Assembly (NCBI RefSeq): GCF_002749615.1
Contig: NZ_CP024201.1
Coordinates: 2,604,001-2,668,000, forward strand
Length of the DNA: 64,000 bases
Direction of reading: 5' to 3'
Source: Caulobacter mirabilis
GTDB lineage: Bacteria > Pseudomonadota > Alphaproteobacteria > Caulobacterales > Caulobacteraceae
This document shows, in pieces, positions 17,586 through 27,719 of the stretch. Under the pieces are notes generated by a model. It saw nothing but the letters and a program-made list of their open reading frames with translations, was not told the DNA's origin and did not search any database. Every line of letters starts with the position of its first letter. The first letter of the stretch is position 1. The position numbers were made by a program, and so were the translations under genes.

Positions 17586-19637
17586 TCAGCTGACCCGCCC
17601 CATCCAGATGTGGTTGGTCATGTAGTGATAGTATTTGCTCGCGTCCTGCTCCGGCCTTCCGGCCAGGCTCTTGCAGGTATTGGGGCACTCACTCGCGCAG
17701 GGATACCAGCATTTCCCGCCGCCTGTATGATTCTCGACGGCTCCCGGGGGCGGAGGATCGGGTAACGGCTTACACGGATCGAGGTACGCCTCCTCGTACC
17801 ACGCCTCAACGATCTCGGCCTGCTGTTCAAGGTTGTAGTCGCCGAACGATTTTAGGTTGTTCGGATCGAAACTGTACGCATCTCCGCCGAGGCTGTCGCA
17901 GGTCTGCCAGTACAGAGCGTCGGCAATCCAATCCACCGAGAGATCGGTGTGCTCGATCTGCCAGACATGGACCAGTTCGTGGACCAAACTGATCTTGTCC
18001 GCGCTGCTCAACTCCCCGAGGCATTTGGCGGCGTGTATGTCCGGCCCAAGGTGCAGAATCGTCCCATCGATCGAGGGGAAGACAAACGGGTTCCCGTTCA
18101 GTCCCTGATGTTTGGTGATCCTCAAATCTCGCCGGTGCGGCAGCGTGCCCTTGAAGACTGCCTGGCCGAACGCGTGCATCCACTCCGGCATGGGCTTGAG
18201 ACCGTCGTCTCCGAGACCGCTCAGGCCATGCGCCCCCAGGGCGTAGAGCGACCCGCCCGGCCCGACGAGCCAGAACGCTCCCTCCACAAACCGAACGCCC
18301 GGCAGGATCGAACCCGTCTTCACAGCCGAAGCCAGGGCGGACGCCATCAGGATGACGTGCCCCATCGGACTGGCGAGCAGTATCTCGCCGGCGACCCATT
18401 TGATCACCTTGTCCAGGGCGGCTTCCAGGAGGTCCGAGATCTTGCCTTCCCGCTCATGCATGACCTTGAACTGGCCGGCCGCCTCTATGTTGAGATACTC
18501 CCTCTCCACCAGCCCGTTGGCCTCGGTCACGTCCCAGAAGCGCGTGACGGGACTTCCGCCCGGCCAGGCTTCGGTTCCCAGGTGACCGTTCCGGTAGAGG
18601 GCGATCGTCCGACTGACCTGCTTGCCTGCGACCTCCCCGGGGAAAGTCACAAGCGCGCCCACCCGGAAGTCCACGGACTCCCTGAGGCCGGTGTTCCGCA
18701 TGGTTCCCTTGAAGCGAACCCGGCCGTCAGGCCAGATCGAGACGGACACCTCGCCCTTGTCGCCGAAGTCCCGACGGAAGTCGCACCGGGGCGTGTCCGT
18801 ATGCCAGGCCGCCTGGCCCTGAGCGTTCCAGATGACGAGATTGCCGTCGCTCCCGACTTCCAGATAGCCGCCGGGCGCGTGCGAGCCGGAGTTCCAGACG
18901 AGCTCGTCATTGGGTCCGGCCAGGACCAGATTGCCGTCATCGTAGAGAATGCAGACCTCGACCAGTCGACCATGAGTGTCCGAGTCCCAAAGGGACCTGC
19001 GGCCGACGCCTGAAAGGTTGCGATAGAGGACCAGGTTGCCCTGGTGTTCCAGTCTCAGGATGAACCGGTTGTCGTCGGACCACAGCTCGTCGCCCGGGTG
19101 CAGCACCTGTCCCGGCCGCATGATCGAGCCGGTCGCCGTCGGCCCGTTCGGCGGCAGCGCCTGGGGAGACGTGTTGGTGGACCAGATCGTCGCGTTCCGC
19201 GCGGGGCTGTAGACCACCACATTGCCGTTGTCGTGAACCGCCAGGCAGGCGCCCGGATTGCGCTCGGTCCGGCTGGCCCAGACCAGGCCGCCGAAGGCGT
19301 CCGAGACCACGAGATTGCCGTCGCCCTGCATCAGCGCGCGGCCGGGCGCGGTCTGCTTACCGATGCTCCAAAGCGCCTTGCGGTCGTTGTTGTACGGGTA
19401 GTTCTTGTAGAGAACGAGGTTGCCGTCGCCCTGGTAGACCAGAGCGAAGCGGCCGTTCGGCGAATGCAGCGCATGGTCGGCCGGCAGGTACTGATGCGCC
19501 CAAGCCGTCGTCCCCTGGGCCACCGTCTCGGGCGGCGGCGGAGGGGGCGGAGGCGGCGGCGGAGAGGGCGGCGGCGGATCATTGGGTTCGATCGGGTCGT
19601 TGCCGATCGGGCCGTCGTCGTCGTTGCGTTTGCGCAT
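17586..19637 (-). CDS. Bulb-type lectin repeats fused to a putative HExxH zinc-protease domain, 683 aa
   Basis: ATG 19637 is chosen because AGGGAG lies about nine bases upstream. There is no signal peptide. Residues 1-36 are acidic then poly-Pro. Two bulb-type (GNA-like) lectin regions follow, at about 42-150 and 165-275, each with QGDGNLVLY-type repeats that bind mannose in this fold. About residues 290-400 are beta-rich. The C-terminal part has HELVHVWQIEH (His553) and, about 50 residues on, YNLEQQAEIVEAWY. That pairing resembles short alphaproteobacterial proteins often labelled vgr-related, and eCIS-type HExxHxxQ domains. The C-terminus is Cys-rich. Likely a secreted or injected glycan-binding effector, but untested. 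Confidence 0.7.
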   Translation of the reverse strand: MRKRNDDDGPIGNDPIEPNDPPPPSPPPPPPPPPPPETVAQGTTAWAHQYLPADHALHSPNGRFALVYQGDGNLVLYKNYPYNNDRKALWSIGKQTAPGRALMQGDGNLVVSDAFGGLVWASRTERNPGACLAVHDNGNVVVYSPARNATIWSTNTSPQALPPNGPTATGSIMRPGQVLHPGDELWSDDNRFILRLEHQGNLVLYRNLSGVGRRSLWDSDTHGRLVEVCILYDDGNLVLAGPNDELVWNSGSHAPGGYLEVGSDGNLVIWNAQGQAAWHTDTPRCDFRRDFGDKGEVSVSIWPDGRVRFKGTMRNTGLRESVDFRVGALVTFPGEVAGKQVSRTIALYRNGHLGTEAWPGGSPVTRFWDVTEANGLVEREYLNIEAAGQFKVMHEREGKISDLLEAALDKVIKWVAGEILLASPMGHVILMASALASAVKTGSILPGVRFVEGAFWLVGPGGSLYALGAHGLSGLGDDGLKPMPEWMHAFGQAVFKGTLPHRRDLRITKHQGLNGNPFVFPSIDGTILHLGPDIHAAKCLGELSSADKISLVHELVHVWQIEHTDLSVDWIADALYWQTCDSLGGDAYSFDPNNLKSFGDYNLEQQAEIVEAWYEEAYLDPCKPLPDPPPPGAVENHTGGGKCWYPCASECPNTCKSLAGRPEQDASKYYHYMTNHIWMGRVS

Positions 19638-19920
19638 GTCGTTAGCTCCCTGATGGATATCGGCCGGGCCCTTTCTCGGGGGGCCTCGGCCAGGGCGCGG
19701 GACACTCAACGAACGACGTTCTGGCGCCAACTTAACTTGTGTTAATGTGTGTCACAATTTTAGATTGCGTCCGAAAGGTGGCGGAAACGCCGTCCTGCGG
19801 CGGCCTCGCCCCGCTGCGACAGTATCCCGCAGCCCCTGATCGAACTCCGTTCACCGCCCCCGTTGACGGCCCGGCGCGACGCCGAGCAGTCTGCCCGCGC
19901 GTTCGGGGGGGCGCACATTC

Positions 19921-20346
19921 ATGGGTGTGACCAACGTCTATCTGACGAACAACCTGTCGCAGGCGGTCAGCGTGTCGCTGGCCGGCACGGGGCCGACGCC
20001 CCTCGACTACGGCAACTGGCAGCCTAATGCGCCGCCCGACGCCACCACCAAGATCTGCACCCTGTCCCGTAATGTGACCGGGATCTGCACCGGCGATTTC
20101 GCGGTCATGACGGGCGACGACTACATCGGGTCGCTGGGCGTCCTGCTCGACGGCCACACCTTCGGCAGCGACATCTGGTATCGCTATCGGACCGCCGATC
20201 CGACCGTATCGCCCTGGGTCACAGATCGAAGCGATCATAGCGTCCGAGTCGTCACGCCGAGCGGGACCTACGCCCTGACCGTTACGGCCCACGCCGTGTT
20301 CCTCGGCTACGACGACCTGTCGATCACCGTGGCGCCGAGCGCCTGA
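19921..20346 (+). CDS. Hypothetical all-beta protein, 141 aa
   Basis: ATG 19921 lies behind a GGGGGG stretch. No signal peptide or membrane helix. The chain is rich in Thr, Val, Gly and Asp and predicts as alternating beta strands, opening with TNVYLTNNLSQAVSVSLAGT and carrying YIGSLGVLLDGHTFG in the middle. The same pattern (NVYISNS..., then WIGSLVLMLDPGG) is found in the first ~155 residues of the next gene two bases downstream, so the two are paralogous domains. Function unknown; a small beta-sandwich lectin or pore-forming-like fold is conceivable. Confidence 0.75.
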   Translation: MGVTNVYLTNNLSQAVSVSLAGTGPTPLDYGNWQPNAPPDATTKICTLSRNVTGICTGDFAVMTGDDYIGSLGVLLDGHTFGSDIWYRYRTADPTVSPWVTDRSDHSVRVVTPSGTYALTVTAHAVFLGYDDLSITVAPSA

Positions 20347-20348
20347 CC

Positions 20349-21845
20349 ATGGCCAGCAACGTCTATATCTCCAACAGCGGCGTGGATCAGCTCGACCTCG
20401 CCTGGAGCACGCTCGGACCGAGCGGCGCCTTCAACGACAACTTCTCGCTCGGCGCGACCGTCGTTCCGGCCGGCGCCGGTCTGACCCAGGTCATGTCCGT
20501 CGATCGCTCGCCCAACTTCGGGGTCCTGGCCTCCCCGACGATGGGGGAGCTCGCGCTGACGGCCGGCGGCGTCTGGATCGGCAGTCTGGTCCTGATGCTC
20601 GATCCCGGCGGCAAGCCGATCAAGAACACCCTCAACTGGGGCCTGCGCGGCCCCGGCCGCGGCATGTCCGTGCTGGCCTCCGACCGCAACCCGCACGCCG
20701 TCCATTTCACGGTCAGCGGACAGCGGGTCACGCTGAGCATTTCCGGCGTCAGCAGCGGAGTGTTCGACGATATCCAGCTCGACGTCAGGATCACGTCCGA
20801 ACCGATCTGGACCAAGGTTCAGGCCGCCCACGACTCGAACCAGAACCGCTTCGTGGTCCTGGCGCTGGACGGCGGCCATCATCCCCAGCTCTTCCAAAGC
20901 CCGTTCAGCGATACGCCGCGGTTCCAGCCGTTGTCCGCATCGCCTCCGACGGACGACCGGCTGGCGCACGCCGTGCTGATCGAGAACGACGTCGACTCCT
21001 CGCAGGCCATCTGGGCGGCCGGCTGCACGCACGGCGGCAAGCTTTGGCTGCAGCGGACCGACACATCGACGAGCTCGCTGCTCGACCTCGGCCTCCCCGC
21101 CCCGACCCGACCGATCACCGCGATGACCGCCTCGGACGCCTTCACGGTGAACGGGGTGCTGACGGCCGACATCTTCCTCTGCCTGCAGAACCCCGATCAG
21201 ACGACCTCGCTGGCGCATCGGCAGTTGAGCCTCGGCGCCACGCCGGCCTTCGTCGGCGACTGGAACGACTGGGGGCAGATCCTTTCGAAGAAGGCCAGCT
21301 ACTGCCGTAGCCGCAACGGTCGCTTCGTCTTCGTCGCGCGGATCGCGGGCCTCCGGTCTCAAGCGAACATCAACTACTGCACCGCCAGCGCATCCGCGGT
21401 CGACTATGGCTGGTGGAACGGCACGGCCGACCTCCCCGCCGGGATCACCACCAACAAGGTCCTGGCGCTCCAGTGGGGCCCCAAGAGCACGGTGAACGAC
21501 GACATCGCCCTCGCCTGGCGCGGCAGCAACAGCGCCCTGTGGGCGGGTTCCAACAACGACTCGCCCAAGTACGGCTGGAAGGCTTCGACCAATTCCCAGC
21601 TGGACGGCGACGAGATGACCTTCGTGGAAGGCAGCAACGAGGTGCCGATCCTCTATCGAGATCCCCAGAGCCGTCAGGTCCGCTTCGCACGCTACATGGT
21701 CAAGGAGGCAGCCTTTACGGGCAGCGGCAGCCTCGGCCCAGCGACGCCTGCATGCTTCACCGGCTTCGCCACCGGCGACACGCAGTACGCCCTCTGGCAG
21801 GACCCGAGCACGCTCAATCCAACCTTCGTTGCAATCCCGAGATAG
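20349..21845 (+). CDS. Hypothetical two-part beta protein, 498 aa
   Basis: It begins ATGGCCAGC two bases after the previous stop, so the two are translationally close. Residues 1-155 match the 141-aa neighbour in layout. Residues about 160-498 show repeating units with WxxG/ALWAG-type turns (AIWAAGCTHGGKLWLQR, LALQWGPKSTVNDDIALAW, YALWQDPSTLNPTFVAIPR), which suggests a beta-propeller or tectonin-like lectin. No signal peptide. The plan recalls a carbohydrate-binding effector or toxin, but no family is recognised. Confidence 0.75.
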   Translation: MASNVYISNSGVDQLDLAWSTLGPSGAFNDNFSLGATVVPAGAGLTQVMSVDRSPNFGVLASPTMGELALTAGGVWIGSLVLMLDPGGKPIKNTLNWGLRGPGRGMSVLASDRNPHAVHFTVSGQRVTLSISGVSSGVFDDIQLDVRITSEPIWTKVQAAHDSNQNRFVVLALDGGHHPQLFQSPFSDTPRFQPLSASPPTDDRLAHAVLIENDVDSSQAIWAAGCTHGGKLWLQRTDTSTSSLLDLGLPAPTRPITAMTASDAFTVNGVLTADIFLCLQNPDQTTSLAHRQLSLGATPAFVGDWNDWGQILSKKASYCRSRNGRFVFVARIAGLRSQANINYCTASASAVDYGWWNGTADLPAGITTNKVLALQWGPKSTVNDDIALAWRGSNSALWAGSNNDSPKYGWKASTNSQLDGDEMTFVEGSNEVPILYRDPQSRQVRFARYMVKEAAFTGSGSLGPATPACFTGFATGDTQYALWQDPSTLNPTFVAIPR

Positions 21846-21859
21846 TCAGAGCGCCATTC

Positions 21860-22444
21860 ATGACGACCACGATCTCAGTCACGAACAACTCCATGCAGAT
21901 CCCCATGGGCGGGGACGCCCCGCCGCTCGTGTCGGTGACGATCAACGGCCAGGTCGTTCCGGCCCATGGCATCACCCTCAACGCGACGACGTTCCGGCTG
22001 ATCGTCTTCAATCCGAACTCTCCGCCGAACGACCCCAGCACCTTCCTCTTCAACAAGCAGGTCAACGACGTGGCCAACGGAGCGGCGACCGGCAACTGGA
22101 CCTCGACCTACCGCAGCCTCTACGACTACGCGGAGAACCTGATCTACAGCTACAGCGACCCGAGCAACCTGTTCTTCCTCTTCGCCACCAACGGCTTCGA
22201 CAAGGGCATGGTGCCGCCGCCGAGTTTCGTGCAGCTCCTGTTCAGCTGCGGCGCCGGCGCCCAGCTGCAGAACTGGCTGGCCCAGCTTCCCGGCCAGACG
22301 AACCAGTCGCTCTGGGTCACCAGCCCGGCCAACTACATCTTCATCGGTTCGAGCGGCACGCCCATGGGGTCCCCGATCCTGGAGAAGTACGAGGTCGCCG
22401 CCAGCGGCGGCGTGTTCTCCACCACGGCGCAGTGCTCCTTCTAG
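21860..22444 (+). CDS. Hypothetical protein with VTNN-type start, 194 aa
   Basis: It starts at ATG 21860, 14 bases after the previous stop (MTTTISVTNNSMQIPMGG). The N-terminal strand TISVTNN echoes the starts of the neighbouring proteins and of the 33872 product. The rest is Asn/Ser/Pro/aromatic-rich (STYRSLYDYAENLIYSYSD), with two Cys near the end and no signal peptide. It ends the three-gene plus-strand set facing the lectin/HExxH gene. Function unknown. Confidence 0.75.
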   Translation: MTTTISVTNNSMQIPMGGDAPPLVSVTINGQVVPAHGITLNATTFRLIVFNPNSPPNDPSTFLFNKQVNDVANGAATGNWTSTYRSLYDYAENLIYSYSDPSNLFFLFATNGFDKGMVPPPSFVQLLFSCGAGAQLQNWLAQLPGQTNQSLWVTSPANYIFIGSSGTPMGSPILEKYEVAASGGVFSTTAQCSF

Positions 22445-22583
22445 CCGACGCCGCCACCCGGTCGCCTTGGCGCAGCGACCGGGGCGCGACGCAGCGATCA
22501 GCGACAAAACCGTAACAAGCCGCCTGTAACACCCTCGTCATGCCCCTTGCCGCGACAGGCGCGGCGGGCGACAAGGGTGACGC

Positions 22584-24806
22584 ATGGAAGGCGCCATGAT
22601 CGACGCTGTGAACGCCGAAACGGCCCCGGCCGCCGCCCCGGCGACCGCCGCGGGACCGCACCTGGACGAGGCCCTGCTCGCCTCGCCCGAACGCTTCTTC
22701 AACCGCGAGCTCAGCTGGCTGGCCTTCAATCGCCGCGTGCTGGAAGAGGCCGAGAATCCACGCCACCCGCTGCTGGAACGGCTGCGGTTCCTGTCGATCA
22801 GCGCCAACAACCTCGACGAATTCTACATGGTCCGCGTGGCCGGCCTGAAGGCGCAGGAGCGCGAAGGCGTCCGCTCGGTCAGCCAGGACGGCCTCACCCC
22901 GTCCGAGCAGCTCGTCAAGGTCAACGCCTCCGCCGCCGAACTGATGGCCGACCAGCAGCGGATCTGGCGCGAGGTCCGGGCTGAGCTGAACAGCGAAGGC
23001 ATCCGACTGCTCGACGCCAAGGACGTCACCGCCGCCGACCGCAAGAAGGCCGAGGACATCTTCCTCAACCACGTCTTCCCGGTGCTGACGCCGCTGGCCA
23101 TCGACCCGGCCCACCCCTTCCCCTTCATCCCGAACCTGGGCTTCTCGCTGGCGCTGAAGCTGCGCCGGCCGGACGGCAAGGAGCTGTACGCCCTGGTGCC
23201 GGTGCCCTCGCAGGTGCGGCGCTTCTGGCCGCTGGGCGGCGAGACCCGGCGCGGCGGCAAGGGCGAACAGCGGGTCATCGCCCTGGAATCCCTGCTGATC
23301 CTGTTCCTGGACCACCTGTTCCCGGGCTGCGAGCTGGAGGGTCGAGGCCTGTTCCGGCTGATCCGCGACAGCGACGTCGAGATCGAGGAAGAGGCCGAGG
23401 ATCTCGTCCGTGAGTTCGAGGCTCAGCTCAAGCTGCGCCGCCTGGGCTCGGTGGTGCGGGTGAAGGTCCAGACCGCCATGCCGGTCGAGCTGCGCGAGTT
23501 CATCCTGCACAACCTGCACGCCGACCCCGACGACGTGGTGCTGGTCGACGGCAAGCTGGGCCTGGCGCAGATGAGCCAGCTGATCCCCGACGGTCGCCCG
23601 GATCTGAAGTTCAAGCCGTTCTCGCCGCGATTTCCCGAACGCATTCGCGACCACAACGGCGACTGTTTCGCCGCCATCCGCGAGAAGGACATCCTGGTCC
23701 ACCATCCGTTCGAGAGCTTCGATGTGGTGGTCCAGTTTCTGCGCCAGGCTGCGCGCGACCCGAACGTGATCGCGGTCAAGCAAACCCTCTACCGCACCAG
23801 CCAGAACAGCCCGATCGTCGCCGCCCTGATCGAGGCGGCAGAGAACGGCAAGAACGTCACCGCCCTGGTCGAGATCAAGGCCCGCTTCGACGAGGAGAAC
23901 AACCTGCGCTGGGCCCGCGACCTGGAGCGGGCGGGCGTCCACGTCGTGTTCGGGTTCGTGGAGTACAAGACCCACGCCAAGCTCAGCCTGGTGGTCCGGC
24001 GCGAGGGCGACACCCTGCGCACCTACTGCCACTTCGGGACCGGTAACTATCATCCGGTCACGGCCAAGATCTACACCGACCTGTCGCTGTTCACGACCGA
24101 CGCCGCCATGGGCCGGGACTCGGCGCGGCTGTTCAACTTCATCACCGGCTACGCCGTGCCGGAGCGGCTGGAGAAGCTCTCCTACAGCCCCGAGACGCTC
24201 AAGGCCGATCTGCTGAACATGATCGCGGCCGAGGCCGAGAACGCGCTGGCCGGCAAGCCGGCGGCGATCTGGGCCAAGCTCAACGCCCTGGTCGATCCGC
24301 CGATCATCGACGCCCTGTACCGGGCCAGCCAGGCGGGCGTCCGCATCGACCTGGTGGTCCGTGGGATCTGCTGCCTGCGTCCGGGTGTTCCCGGATTGTC
24401 AGAGAATATCCGTGTGAAGAGCATCGTGGGGCGCTATCTGGAGCACGCGCGAATCGTCGCCTTCGCCAACGGACGGGAAATGCCGAGCAACCGAAGCCGC
24501 GTGTTCATCAGCTCGGCCGACTGGATGCCGCGCAACCTCGATCGGCGGGTGGAGGCGTTGACGCCTATCGACAACCCGACGGTCCACCAGCAGGTGCTGC
24601 AGCAGATCATGGTCGCCAACCTGAACGACGAGGCCCAGAGCTGGAACCTCGACGCGTCCGGCGGCTATCGCCGCGACCCGGCCTGGGACCGCCCCGGCGC
24701 CTTCTCGGCGCACGAGTACTTCATGACCAATCCCAGTCTGTCGGGACGCGGCCACAAGGTTCGCGACCTGCCGCAAGCCTTCGATCATGTTGGCCCGCGC
24801 CGATAA
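22584..24806 (+). CDS. ppk: Polyphosphate kinase 1
   Basis: A 740-aa kinase that reversibly makes inorganic polyphosphate from ATP. It has the N-terminal [19 protein letters not shown], then [16 protein letters not shown], and the phospholipase-D-like core with [10 protein letters not shown], in which His483 is the likely autophosphorylated residue. The end holds the second core half ([20 protein letters not shown]). ATG 22584 has AAGGGTG upstream; Met5 at 22596 is also possible. Its 3' end overlaps ppx by 20 bases, so synthesis and breakdown are encoded together. Confidence 0.97.
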   Translation: MEGAMIDAVNAETAPAAAPATAAGPHLDEALLASPERFFNRELSWLAFNRRVLEEAENPRHPLLERLRFLSISANNLDEFYMVRVAGLKAQEREGVRSVSQDGLTPSEQLVKVNASAAELMADQQRIWREVRAELNSEGIRLLDAKDVTAADRKKAEDIFLNHVFPVLTPLAIDPAHPFPFIPNLGFSLALKLRRPDGKELYALVPVPSQVRRFWPLGGETRRGGKGEQRVIALESLLILFLDHLFPGCELEGRGLFRLIRDSDVEIEEEAEDLVREFEAQLKLRRLGSVVRVKVQTAMPVELREFILHNLHADPDDVVLVDGKLGLAQMSQLIPDGRPDLKFKPFSPRFPERIRDHNGDCFAAIREKDILVHHPFESFDVVVQFLRQAARDPNVIAVKQTLYRTSQNSPIVAALIEAAENGKNVTALVEIKARFDEENNLRWARDLERAGVHVVFGFVEYKTHAKLSLVVRREGDTLRTYCHFGTGNYHPVTAKIYTDLSLFTTDAAMGRDSARLFNFITGYAVPERLEKLSYSPETLKADLLNMIAAEAENALAGKPAAIWAKLNALVDPPIIDALYRASQAGVRIDLVVRGICCLRPGVPGLSENIRVKSIVGRYLEHARIVAFANGREMPSNRSRVFISSADWMPRNLDRRVEALTPIDNPTVHQQVLQQIMVANLNDEAQSWNLDASGGYRRDPAWDRPGAFSAHEYFMTNPSLSGRGHKVRDLPQAFDHVGPRR

Positions 24807-26301
24807 CCTGCGTTCCGCTGAAAGCCTCGTGCGCACGCCGCGCGACGCCGCCGTCATCGACGTCGGCTCCAACTCCGTGCGCCTGGTGCTCTACCGGCTC
24901 GAAGGGCGGTCGATCTGGACCGTCTACAACGAGAAGGTCCTGGCCGGGCTAGGCCGCGACCTGGGCGTCACCGGCAGGCTCTCGCCGGACGGCGTGACCG
25001 GCGCCCTGGCGGCGCTGCGGCGCTTCCGGGCGGTGCTGGATGCGGCCCGCCCGGATGATCTGTTCATGGCCGCCACCGCCGCCGTGCGCGACGCCGAGGA
25101 CGGCGAGGTCTTCGTCGGCCGCGTCGCCGCCGAGACCGGCCTGAATCTGCGCGTGCTCAGCGGCCAGGAGGAGGCGCGCTACGCCGCTCTCGGCGTCCTG
25201 GCCGGCGCGCCCGACGGCGAGGGCGTGGTCGGCGACCTGGGCGGCGCCAGCCTGGAGCTGGTCCGGCTCGGGCCGCAGGGGCCGATCGAGGGGGCGACCC
25301 TGGCCCTGGGGCCGTTCTCGCTGTCCGGCGTCCGCGGCGACAAGCTGCGCGCCGAGATCGCCGCCCGCCTGGCCCCGTTCGCGGCGCGCTTCCGAACCGA
25401 CGTCTTCCAGGCCGTCGGCGGCGCCTGGCGGAACCTGGCGCTGATGCACATGCAGATGACCGGCTATCCGCTGCAGATCGTCCATCAGTACGAGATGAGC
25501 CGCAGCGAGGCGCTGGACGCCGCCCGTTTCGTCGCCCGCCAGTCCAAAGCCTCGCTGGAGAGCATCCCCGGCATCTCCAAGAAGCGGGTCGAGACCCTGC
25601 CTCACGCCGCCCTGGTGCTCGAGGCCCTGATCGAGCAGCTCGGCCTGGAGAAGATCGTGGTCTCGGCCTACGGCCTGCGCGAGGGCCTGCTGTTCGAAGG
25701 CATGACCTCCGCGGTCCGCGACCTGGACCCGCTCATCGAGGGCTGCACCGCCCTGACCGCCCGCCAGGGCGTCGACGAGACCCTGGGTCCGACACTGGAG
25801 GCCTGGCTGGCGCCGGTGTTCGAGGCCCTGCCCCCGCTGTTCGGCGCGCGCGAAGACGTGCTGCGGTCCGCCGCCTGCCGCCTCGCCGACCTCGGCACGC
25901 GGCTGCATCCCGACCACCGCGCCGACCTGGTCTTCGAGCAGGTGCTGCGCGCCCCGGTCGCCGGCCAGAACCACGCCGAGCGCGCCTTCCTGGCCGTGGC
26001 CGCCTTCTCGCGCCACACCGCCGCCAACAGCATGCCCGAGGCCGGCGCCCTGTCGCGCCTGCTGACCGAGGCCCAGCGCCGCCGCGCCCGCGCCCTCGGC
26101 GCCGCCATCCGCCTGGGCGCCGACCTGTCCGGCCGCAGTTCCGCGCTGCTCGCCCAGTCCAGGCTGGCGCTGAAGGATGGCCGGCTGATCCTGTCGGCGG
26201 CGGAGGGCTGGTCCGACATGCTGCTGGGCGAACAGACCTCGCGCCGGGCCACGACCCTGGCCGGGCTGCTGGGCGTCAAGCTCGAGATCCGGCGGATCTA
26301 G
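24787..26301 (+). CDS. ppx: Exopolyphosphatase / Ppx-GppA family phosphatase
   Basis: A 504-aa member of the ASKHA phosphatase family that cleaves terminal phosphate from polyphosphate or pppGpp. The N-terminus has the phosphate-1 motif [18 protein letters not shown], and [16 protein letters not shown] supplies the second. [20 protein letters not shown] and the C-terminal HD-like region are typical of the long form. It starts inside ppk, 20 bases before the ppk stop. Whether it prefers polyphosphate or pppGpp cannot be read from sequence, though the linkage to ppk favours polyphosphate. Confidence 0.93.
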   Translation: MLARADNLRSAESLVRTPRDAAVIDVGSNSVRLVLYRLEGRSIWTVYNEKVLAGLGRDLGVTGRLSPDGVTGALAALRRFRAVLDAARPDDLFMAATAAVRDAEDGEVFVGRVAAETGLNLRVLSGQEEARYAALGVLAGAPDGEGVVGDLGGASLELVRLGPQGPIEGATLALGPFSLSGVRGDKLRAEIAARLAPFAARFRTDVFQAVGGAWRNLALMHMQMTGYPLQIVHQYEMSRSEALDAARFVARQSKASLESIPGISKKRVETLPHAALVLEALIEQLGLEKIVVSAYGLREGLLFEGMTSAVRDLDPLIEGCTALTARQGVDETLGPTLEAWLAPVFEALPPLFGAREDVLRSAACRLADLGTRLHPDHRADLVFEQVLRAPVAGQNHAERAFLAVAAFSRHTAANSMPEAGALSRLLTEAQRRRARALGAAIRLGADLSGRSSALLAQSRLALKDGRLILSAAEGWSDMLLGEQTSRRATTLAGLLGVKLEIRRI

Positions 26302-26302
26302 G

Positions 26303-26695
26303 ATGACGCCGCCCCCGCCGATCACCGATCCCGGCGTGGCGGCGGTCTTCCAGGCCTATCCCGAACCTCTGCGCGAGCGTCTGCTGGCGCTGCGGACGCT
26401 CGTCTACGAAGCCGCCCCCTCGCCCCTGACCGAAAGCCTGAAATGGGGCCAACCCGCCTGGCGTCGAACCGACGGCCGCGGCACGACGGTCCGGCTGGAC
26501 GCGCTGAAAGGCGTCGATGGCGGCCACGCTCTCTACGTCCACTGCCAGACCAGCCTGGTCGACACCTTCCGAGGCCTCTATGGCGACCAGCTGCGCTTCG
26601 AGGGCGACCGGGCCATCCTGCTGTCGCTGGACCAGCCCGCCCCGCGCGAGGCGCTGGCCCACTGCATCGGCCTTGCGCTGTCCTACCGGACGTAG
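26303..26695 (+). CDS. DUF1801 (YdhG-like) domain protein
   Basis: A 130-aa soluble protein that begins one base after ppx ends. The pattern VFQAYPEPLRERLLALRTLV, then TESLKWGQPAW and a later LYVHCQ strand fits the DUF1801/YdhG fold. The biochemical role of the family is not settled. The position suggests readthrough from the polyphosphate operon. Confidence 0.8.
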   Translation: MTPPPPITDPGVAAVFQAYPEPLRERLLALRTLVYEAAPSPLTESLKWGQPAWRRTDGRGTTVRLDALKGVDGGHALYVHCQTSLVDTFRGLYGDQLRFEGDRAILLSLDQPAPREALAHCIGLALSYRT

Positions 26696-26811
26696 CGTCT
26701 CCGCTGCGCGCGCCGCCCGCCTAGCAAATCGACTGAACGTCGTTCCGTCAAAGTGGCGCGCTACAGTCGGCTTCTGCTAGGGTTTCGCGCGGGCGTTGAG
26801 GGGGAGATTTC

Positions 26812-27183
26812 ATGCGAACCGGCTATCTGGCGGCCATGCTGGTCATCGTCCTGTCGACGCCAGCGCCTGTCTCGGCGCGTGACGCGAACATCGTCGAGAT
26901 CCGCCGCACGGACGCCGCCTGCCTGCTCAAGCACCGGACAGACTATCTGAAAACAGCCCAGGACCTGCTCTTCATCAAGCCCGAGCGCTGTCCGGATGTC
27001 CGATCCTCACTGAGCGTCATTCAGAGCGGGGCGACCAATTCGGGGCCGTCCGAAAACCCGTCCAGCCGCATCATCGTCATCGAACGACGCCAGCTTGGAT
27101 GCTTCTTCGATCGCCTCGCCGCGCTCCAACGGAGCAACGGAGCGGCCACCCTCCGCGTCAACATCGGCGGGTGCCCCAAATGA
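26812..27183 (+). CDS. Hypothetical exported protein, 123 aa
   Basis: It follows a strong GGGGGAG ribosome site. The N-terminus (RTGYLAAMLVIVLSTPAPVSA) is a signal peptide. The mature part has four Cys (DAACLLKH, ERCPDV, LGCFFD, GGCPK), likely as disulfides, and no recognised domain. Its TGA overlaps the next ATG. It is the first gene of a coupled set ending in a ClpP-fold protease. Confidence 0.75.
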   Translation: MRTGYLAAMLVIVLSTPAPVSARDANIVEIRRTDAACLLKHRTDYLKTAQDLLFIKPERCPDVRSSLSVIQSGATNSGPSENPSSRIIVIERRQLGCFFDRLAALQRSNGAATLRVNIGGCPK

Positions 27184-27719
27184 GGATACGAAGAGGCGAA
27201 TCCATCTGGCTTACCGCGCTTCAGTTCGCCGCGCACGTCTGCGCCATCATCGCCCTGATCATGGTGTTCGTTCAGATGAAGACCGACGCCAAGAACCGGA
27301 AGGTCGAGGCGGCATTGTCCTATGTTCAACAGTTCAACGGCGAGCCGATGAGCAATCATTGGCAGAATCTGGAGTCGATCTGGGCCGGACAACAGTCGGC
27401 GCTGATCGCCACAAACCAGAGCGATGGCCTGACGCGCTCCAACATCGACCGCCTCGTCAACTTCCTGATCGCCCGACACGACGAGAAACCCGGCGTAACG
27501 CCGGCGCGAGCGTCAATCCGACAATCCACCCAGTTCTTTGACCACATGCTGATCTGCAGCCGGAAAGCCATCTGCGACGTCGAGGTCATCGAGGAGTACT
27601 TCGGCCCGACGATCTGCGAATTCTGGCGCAACTATCAGACCGTTATCATCGAGATGCGCAAGGCCGGCACCATCGGCCTCGGCGTAGAGATCGAACGCCA
27701 TGAACGCTGCAAGCCCTAG
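27180..27719 (+). CDS. Hypothetical membrane-anchored protein, 179 aa
   Basis: The ATG at 27180 overlaps the previous stop (ATGA). One N-terminal membrane helix (LQFAAHVCAIIALIMVFVQM) is followed by a mostly helical domain (DAKNRKVEAALSYVQQFNGE, RSNIDRLVNFLIAR, FWRNYQTVIIEMRKAG). This resembles the general DUF4760-like layout of a membrane helix plus four-helix body, but the match is not certain. Its 3' end overlaps the protease gene by 20 bases. Confidence 0.75.
   Translation: MRIRRGESIWLTALQFAAHVCAIIALIMVFVQMKTDAKNRKVEAALSYVQQFNGEPMSNHWQNLESIWAGQQSALIATNQSDGLTRSNIDRLVNFLIARHDEKPGVTPARASIRQSTQFFDHMLICSRKAICDVEVIEEYFGPTICEFWRNYQTVIIEMRKAGTIGLGVEIERHERCKP

Noticed and set aside
19520..19580. 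GC-only tandem repeat as a regulatory or CRISPR-like element
   Set aside because: It is the coding sequence of the poly-Pro stretch in the lectin/HExxH protein.
19732..19745. TTAA-N6-TTAA in the divergent space as a CtrA box
   Set aside because: CtrA sites need seven bases between the TTAA halves; here there are six, and the C/G flanks do not fit. Not counted as regulatory.
22341..24053. 570-codon minus-strand ORF opposite ppk
   Set aside because: Shadow of ppk; no homology signal and unfavourable start.
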